8,944 nucleotides of DNA, taken from positions 1 to 8,944 of the forward strand of contig JBHEKP010000018.1 of the NCBI GenBank assembly GCA_041859375.1, written 5' to 3'. The position numbers were made by a program, and so were the translations under genes. This document shows positions 5,873 to 8,944 of this stretch, in pieces. Source of the stretch: JBHEKP01 sp041859375 (GTDB taxonomy: Bacteria; Hydrogenedentota; Hydrogenedentia; Hydrogenedentales; CAITNO01). The notes beneath the pieces are model-generated. The model was not told where the DNA came from. It was given only the letters and a program-made list of their open reading frames with translations, and searched no databases. How positions within the stretch are numbered: position 1 is the stretch's first letter; each line of letters starts with the position of its first letter.

Positions 5873-8506
5873 GTGAGCAACCCCCTGGGCACCGGGCTGC
5901 CGGAACTGGACCGGCTGCTGCGCGGCCTCATCGCGGGCGACAACGTGGTGTGGCGCGTGGACCGGATCGAGGACTACGCCTCCTTTGTGCGGCCCTACTG
6001 CCGCCACGGCCACGCCGCGGGCCGGCCCGTGGTCTACTTCCGCTACGCCCGGCACGCGCCGCTCATCCCGGAGGCGGACGCCGCCGCCGTGGAGCGCCAC
6101 GACTTCTCGCCCTCCGCGGGTTTTGAGCCCTTCCTGGACGCGATCCACGACGTGATCGAGCGCACCCCGCGCGGCGCCTACTATGTCTTCGACTCGCTCT
6201 CCGAGATAGCCGCCGCCTGGCACAGCGACCAGATGCTGTGCAACTTCTTCATGCTCACCTGCCCCTACCTCTACGACCGGGGCGACCTCGCCTACTTCGG
6301 CGTCATGCGCGACCGCCACTCCAACGAGGCGGTCATGCCCATCCGCGAAACCTGCCAGGTCATGATCGACGTGCACGGCGGCGGCGGGGGCGGGCTGTAC
6401 CTGCGCCCCATCAAGACGCAGCAGCGCTACTCGCCCACGATGCACATGCTCCACCACTGGGACCACGGCAGGCTGACGCCCATCACCTCCAGCCACACCA
6501 TCGCCGGGGTGCTCCGGCCCGTGCCCCCCTCCGCCGTGGGCTGCGCCGTGCGCCCCATAGACGACTGGAACCGCGCCTTCCTGCACGCCCAGGACATCGT
6601 CACCGGCCCCCCCGAGCTGCTCAACAGCGAGGCCGCGCGGGACCTCTTCGAGCGGCTGCTGCGCATGGTCATCTCCCGCGAGGAGCGGCTCCTGCGGCTG
6701 GCCCGGAAATACTTCACCCTTGCCGACCTGCTCGACGTGGGCAGGCGCACCATCGGCACCGGGCAGATCGGCGGCAAGTCGGTCGGCATGCTGCTGGCCC
6801 ACGCCATCCTGCGCGCCTCCGGCGAAAAATGGGCGCGCCTCCTGGAGATGCACGACAGTTTCTACATCGGCTCCGACGTGTTCTACACCTATCTGGTGCG
6901 CAACGGCTGCTGGTGGGTGCGCCGCAGGCAGAAGACCGCCCAGGACGTGATTGACGGCGCCGAGCAGGTGCGGCGGCGCATACTCACGGGCAAATTCCCC
7001 AAGGAGCTGGAGGACGAGCTCGCGCGGATGCTCGACTATTTCGGCTGCTCCCCCATCATCGTCCGGTCCAGCTCGCTGCTTGAGGACAACTTCGGAAACT
7101 CCTTCGCGGGCAAGTACGAGAGCGTCTTCTGCGCGAACCAGGGCTCGTTCCAGCAGCGCATGGAGGACTTCAAGTCCGCCGTGCGCACCGTCTACTCCAG
7201 CGCCATGAGCGAGGCCGCCCTCGCCTACCGCAAGTGCCACGGCCTGCTCGACAAGGAGGAGCAGATGGGCCTGCTGGTGCAGCGCGTCTCCGGCGCGCAG
7301 CAGGGCGACCTCTACTTTCCCGACGCGGCGGGCGTGGGCTTCTCCTTCAACCCCTACGTCTGGAGCCAGGACATTGATCCGAAGGCGGGGCTGCTGCGCC
7401 TTGTCTTCGGCCTGGGCACCCGCGCCGTGGACCGATCCGACGACGACTACACGCGCATCATCGCCCTCAACGCGCCCATGCAGACCCCGGAAAGCGGGCG
7501 CAGGGAGCGCCGCCGCTACAGCCAGCGCAAGGTGGACGTGCTCGACCTGGACGCGAACCAGCTCATCACCCGCGACTTCGGCGAGGTGCTGGAGCGCTGC
7601 GGCGGCGTGCGCGACAACGCGGGCCTCGCCCTCTTCGCGGAGCGCGACGCCGCACTCGAGCGCGAGGCGCGGGGCAGGGGGGGCGCCGCAGGAGGCACGC
7701 CCCTCTTCATCAGCTTCGACCGCATCATCAAGGACAGCCCCTTTGTGGGGGACATGCGCGAGGCGCTCGCCGCGCTGCAGGCCGCCTATGAATACCCCGT
7801 GGACGTGGAATTCACCGCCAACTTCCCCGGCGGCGACGCGGACTACCGGGTGAACATCGTGCAGTGCCGCCCCCTCCAGGTGCGCGGCGACGCCGTCACC
7901 GCGCCGCCCCCCGTGGACATTCCGGGCGGGGACGTGCTGCTCCGGTCCAGGGGCCCCGTCATCGGCCAGAGCCGCGCCGACACCCTTGACTGGCTGGTCT
8001 ATGTGGTCCCCGAGCTTTACGGCGCGCTGCCCCTCTCCGAGCGGCACCGGATCGCACGCCTCATCGGCCGCGTCACCCACCACGACGCGCTGGCCCAGGG
8101 CGGCAAAATCATGCTCTTCGGGCCGGGCCGCTGGGGCACCACCAGCCCCGAGCTTGGCGTGCCCGTGTCCTTCGCCGAAATCAACACCGTCTCGGTGCTC
8201 TGCGAAATCGTCGCCATGCGCGAGGACCTTGTGCCCGACGTGTCGCTGGGCACGCATTTCTTCAGCGAACTGGTGGAGATGGACATGCTCTACCTGGCGG
8301 TGTTTCCCGAGCAGGAGGAGACCGTCATCAACAGCGCCTATTTCACCGGCGGGCAGAACCTTCTGGCGGAAATCGTGCCCGAGGCGTCACTCTACGCCGG
8401 CATGGTGCGCGTCATGCGTGTTTCCCGCGAGGAAACGGGCGAGCGGGTCCGCATCCACGCCGATGCGCTCCGGCAGCGCACCGTCTGCTTCCGCGAGCGC
8501 CTGTGA
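5873..8506 (+). CDS. PEP-synthase-like ATP-grasp protein with degenerate KaiC-like N-terminus
   Basis: About 877 residues (numbers below count from GTG 5867; subtract 2). Residues 8-215 look like a KaiC/RecA-type domain: GTGLPELDRLLRG at the start and a Walker-B-like YYVFDSLSEIA (105-115), but no GxxxxGK[TS] P-loop where one is expected (26-42). Residues about 297-672 form a complete pyruvate-phosphate-dikinase/PEP-synthase N-terminal ATP-grasp domain: IGGKSVGML (301-309), VRSSSLLEDNFGNSFAGKYES (399-419, with Arg400), VFGLGTRAVDR (513-523), VDVEF with Glu648, and VQCRP with Gln666. It is probably able to bind ATP and metal. The swivelling phosphohistidine domain and the PEP-binding barrel of true PEP synthase are absent. 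Instead, residues about 690-879 form another domain with FGPGRWGTTSPELGVPVSFA and SLGTHFF. A simple PEP synthase role is therefore unlikely. A phosphoryl- or nucleotide-dependent regulatory role is inference. It follows gdhA beyond a terminator. Confidence 0.85.
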   Translation: MSNPLGTGLPELDRLLRGLIAGDNVVWRVDRIEDYASFVRPYCRHGHAAGRPVVYFRYARHAPLIPEADAAAVERHDFSPSAGFEPFLDAIHDVIERTPRGAYYVFDSLSEIAAAWHSDQMLCNFFMLTCPYLYDRGDLAYFGVMRDRHSNEAVMPIRETCQVMIDVHGGGGGGLYLRPIKTQQRYSPTMHMLHHWDHGRLTPITSSHTIAGVLRPVPPSAVGCAVRPIDDWNRAFLHAQDIVTGPPELLNSEAARDLFERLLRMVISREERLLRLARKYFTLADLLDVGRRTIGTGQIGGKSVGMLLAHAILRASGEKWARLLEMHDSFYIGSDVFYTYLVRNGCWWVRRRQKTAQDVIDGAEQVRRRILTGKFPKELEDELARMLDYFGCSPIIVRSSSLLEDNFGNSFAGKYESVFCANQGSFQQRMEDFKSAVRTVYSSAMSEAALAYRKCHGLLDKEEQMGLLVQRVSGAQQGDLYFPDAAGVGFSFNPYVWSQDIDPKAGLLRLVFGLGTRAVDRSDDDYTRIIALNAPMQTPESGRRERRRYSQRKVDVLDLDANQLITRDFGEVLERCGGVRDNAGLALFAERDAALEREARGRGGAAGGTPLFISFDRIIKDSPFVGDMREALAALQAAYEYPVDVEFTANFPGGDADYRVNIVQCRPLQVRGDAVTAPPPVDIPGGDVLLRSRGPVIGQSRADTLDWLVYVVPELYGALPLSERHRIARLIGRVTHHDALAQGGKIMLFGPGRWGTTSPELGVPVSFAEINTVSVLCEIVAMREDLVPDVSLGTHFFSELVEMDMLYLAVFPEQEETVINSAYFTGGQNLLAEIVPEASLYAGMVRVMRVSREETGERVRIHADALRQRTVCFRERL

Positions 8507-8615
8507 GGCCGCGCGCAGTCCGGTGGAATCAACAGGCCGTTCCGGGTGTATTTATTGAAAAACACAAAATTTGAGGATATGACATCTTGTTTGGGCGTTT
8601 ATGGGGTTTTTACCC

Positions 8616-8644
8616 TTGCGCCGGAATGGTTTCTGTGGTAAACT
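8616..8644 (+). promoter_or_regulatory. Putative extended -10 promoter for the exported protein
   Basis: TTGCGC (8616-8621, 3/6) and TAAACT (8639-8644, 4/6) are 17 nt apart. TG at 8636-8637 one base before the hexamer makes an extended -10, which can offset a weak -35. The same TAAACT hexamer is used in the proximal gdhA promoter candidate. Transcription would begin near 8651, giving a leader of about 177 nt. Confidence 0.4.
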
Positions 8645-8670
8645 CAATACAAACTGGGGTTTATTGTTTC

Positions 8671-8727
8671 GGTTTTTACGTTAAAAAACCGTCATATGGA
8701 CCCCGGCAGGGTGATAATGCGGTTTTT
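8671..8727 (+). promoter_or_regulatory. Mutually exclusive hairpins, attenuator- or terminator-like
   Basis: Three segments compete. GGTTTTT (8671-8677) pairs with AAAAACC (8684-8690) as a 7-bp hairpin with a 6-nt loop. The same A-rich segment, extended as AAAAACCG-T-CAT (8684-8695), pairs with ATGCGGTTTTT (8717-8727) as an 11-bp stem with one bulged T, enclosing an ACCC/GGGT stem (8700-8703 with 8709-8712). The second structure ends in a T-tract, like an intrinsic terminator. It could be an attenuator in the leader of the exported-protein gene, with the first hairpin as antiterminator. Alternatively it could be a delayed terminator for the ATP-grasp gene. No known riboswitch class was recognised. 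Confidence 0.4.
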
Positions 8728-8814
8728 GTTGGGTAGTTTTTTGAATGTAACACGGGTGTTCGCGTCCGTGCCCCGGTGAAAAGAGGGCGGGGGCGAACAT
8801 TCACCACAGCGAGA

Positions 8815-8819
8815 AGGAG
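8815..8819 (+). promoter_or_regulatory. Ribosome binding site of the exported-protein gene
   Basis: AGGAG (within AAGGAG, 8814-8819) lies 8 nt before ATG 8828 and fixes that start. Confidence 0.8.
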
Positions 8820-8827
8820 AAAGCGGT

Positions 8828-8944
8828 ATGAAGAAACTTGTGCTACTGGCCCTGGTGGCCGCACTGGCGGGTATGTGCGGAACGGCCCAGGCCGCGAAAT
8901 CGTGGGATGACATGTCCTGGTGGGGCAACACCGGCGCGAAGCCG
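8828..8944 (+). CDS. Exported protein, N-terminal fragment (partial)
   Basis: The first 39 codons of a gene that runs off the right edge. MKK is followed by a hydrophobic stretch (LVLLALVAALAG) and an AQA-A site at residues 20-23, a textbook Sec signal peptide for signal peptidase I. Cys17 is not in a good lipobox (AGMC), so a lipoprotein is less likely. The mature start is Trp-rich (KSWDDMSWWGNTGAKP). I do not recognise the family. The long leader and its own promoter candidate suggest separate control from the upstream ATP-grasp gene. Confidence 0.85.
   Translation, partial: MKKLVLLALVAALAGMCGTAQAAKSWDDMSWWGNTGAKP

Larger units (their letters stand above)
8507..8827 (+). other. Intergenic region with a structured leader
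   Basis: The 321 bp between the ATP-grasp gene and the exported-protein gene drops sharply in G/C. No convincing terminator directly follows the ATP-grasp gene. The only nearby hairpin is weak: GTGTATTT/AAAAACAC at 8546-8565, with one mismatch. The later part holds a promoter candidate, alternative hairpins and two short stems before the ribosome binding site: CACGG/CCGTG (8751-8755 with 8766-8770) and GGTGAA/TTCACC (8775-8780 with 8800-8805). TGGGGTTT occurs at 8602-8609 and 8655-8662, on either side of the promoter candidate. No credible gene was seen. Confidence 0.6.

Noticed and set aside
6479..6511. PITSSHTIAGVL in the ATP-grasp protein as the missing phosphohistidine motif
   Set aside because: It superficially resembles TSHAAI but lies in the N-terminal KaiC-like region before the ATP-grasp domain, lacks the preceding Gly-Gly and does not sit in a swivelling-domain context.
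4187..8257. A minus-strand open frame of 1356 codons running opposite gdhA and the ATP-grasp gene
   Set aside because: It is antisense to two well-supported genes and crosses their terminator. Its composition (Val/Ala/Gly/His/Asp-rich, low complexity) is the mirror of G/C-ending codons, which remove stops from the opposite strand.
8546..8565. Hairpin GTGTATTT/AAAAACAC as the terminator of the ATP-grasp gene
   Set aside because: The stem is A/T-rich with a mismatch and has no T-tract after it.
8602..8662. TGGGGTTT direct repeats at 8602 and 8655, also seen at 4322, as an operator
   Set aside because: The 8-mer is short and of low complexity, and its position relative to the promoter candidates is not consistent.
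8601..8684. A 27-codon ORF starting at ATG 8601
   Set aside because: There is no ribosome binding site, it spans the promoter candidate, and its residues reflect the local T-rich sequence.

Overview
The window is GC-rich bacterial DNA with strongly G/C-ending codons, GTG and ATG starts, and purine-rich Shine-Dalgarno sites. Three of these sites (gdhA, the PEP-synthase-like gene, the right-edge gene) sit 8 nt before their start codons. A Sec-type signal peptide at the right edge and a large polytopic membrane protein on the left suggest a bacterium that exports and probably glycosylates material at the envelope. The lineage cannot be fixed from sequence alone. The style (high GC, GT-C/TPR fusions, W-rich exported proteins) would suit an uncultured phylum of the PVC/FCB/Hydrogenedentota kind, but that is only an impression.

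Layout, left to right. (1) On the minus strand, a 1310-residue protein (40-3972) joins a GT-C-like multi-spanning membrane domain, a soluble central region and a C-terminal TPR array. The array is built from a roughly 173-residue super-repeat. The stop codon overlaps a possible next ATG (ATGA), so a coupled gene may continue off the left edge. (2) A 472-bp divergent intergenic region (3973-4444) holds two copies of the dyad CGGCAA-N2-TTGCCG, 107 bp apart. The second copy abuts a perfect TATAAT. The region also holds a second, better promoter (TTGACA-N18-TAAACT) and a perfect 9-bp stem-loop at that promoter's predicted transcript 5' end. (3) On the plus strand, gdhA (4445-5785) encodes a complete hexameric-type glutamate dehydrogenase with all catalytic residues. 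A strong intrinsic terminator follows. (4) An 877-residue protein (5873-8506) combines a degenerate KaiC/RecA-like N-terminus, a complete PEP-synthase-type ATP-grasp domain and an unfamiliar C-terminal domain in place of the phosphohistidine and PEP-binding domains. (5) A 321-bp AT-richer intergenic region holds a putative extended -10 promoter and a leader whose segments can form mutually exclusive hairpins, one of them terminator-like. (6) At the right edge is the first 39 codons of a secreted protein.

How they work together: gdhA links ammonia to 2-oxoglutarate/glutamate. The ATP-grasp gene lies 87 nt downstream but is separated by a terminator, so the two may be only partly co-transcribed. 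No mobile element, CRISPR array, tRNA or rRNA was seen. The most unusual items are the domain make-up of the ATP-grasp protein, the paired dyads upstream of gdhA and the attenuator-like leader at the right end.
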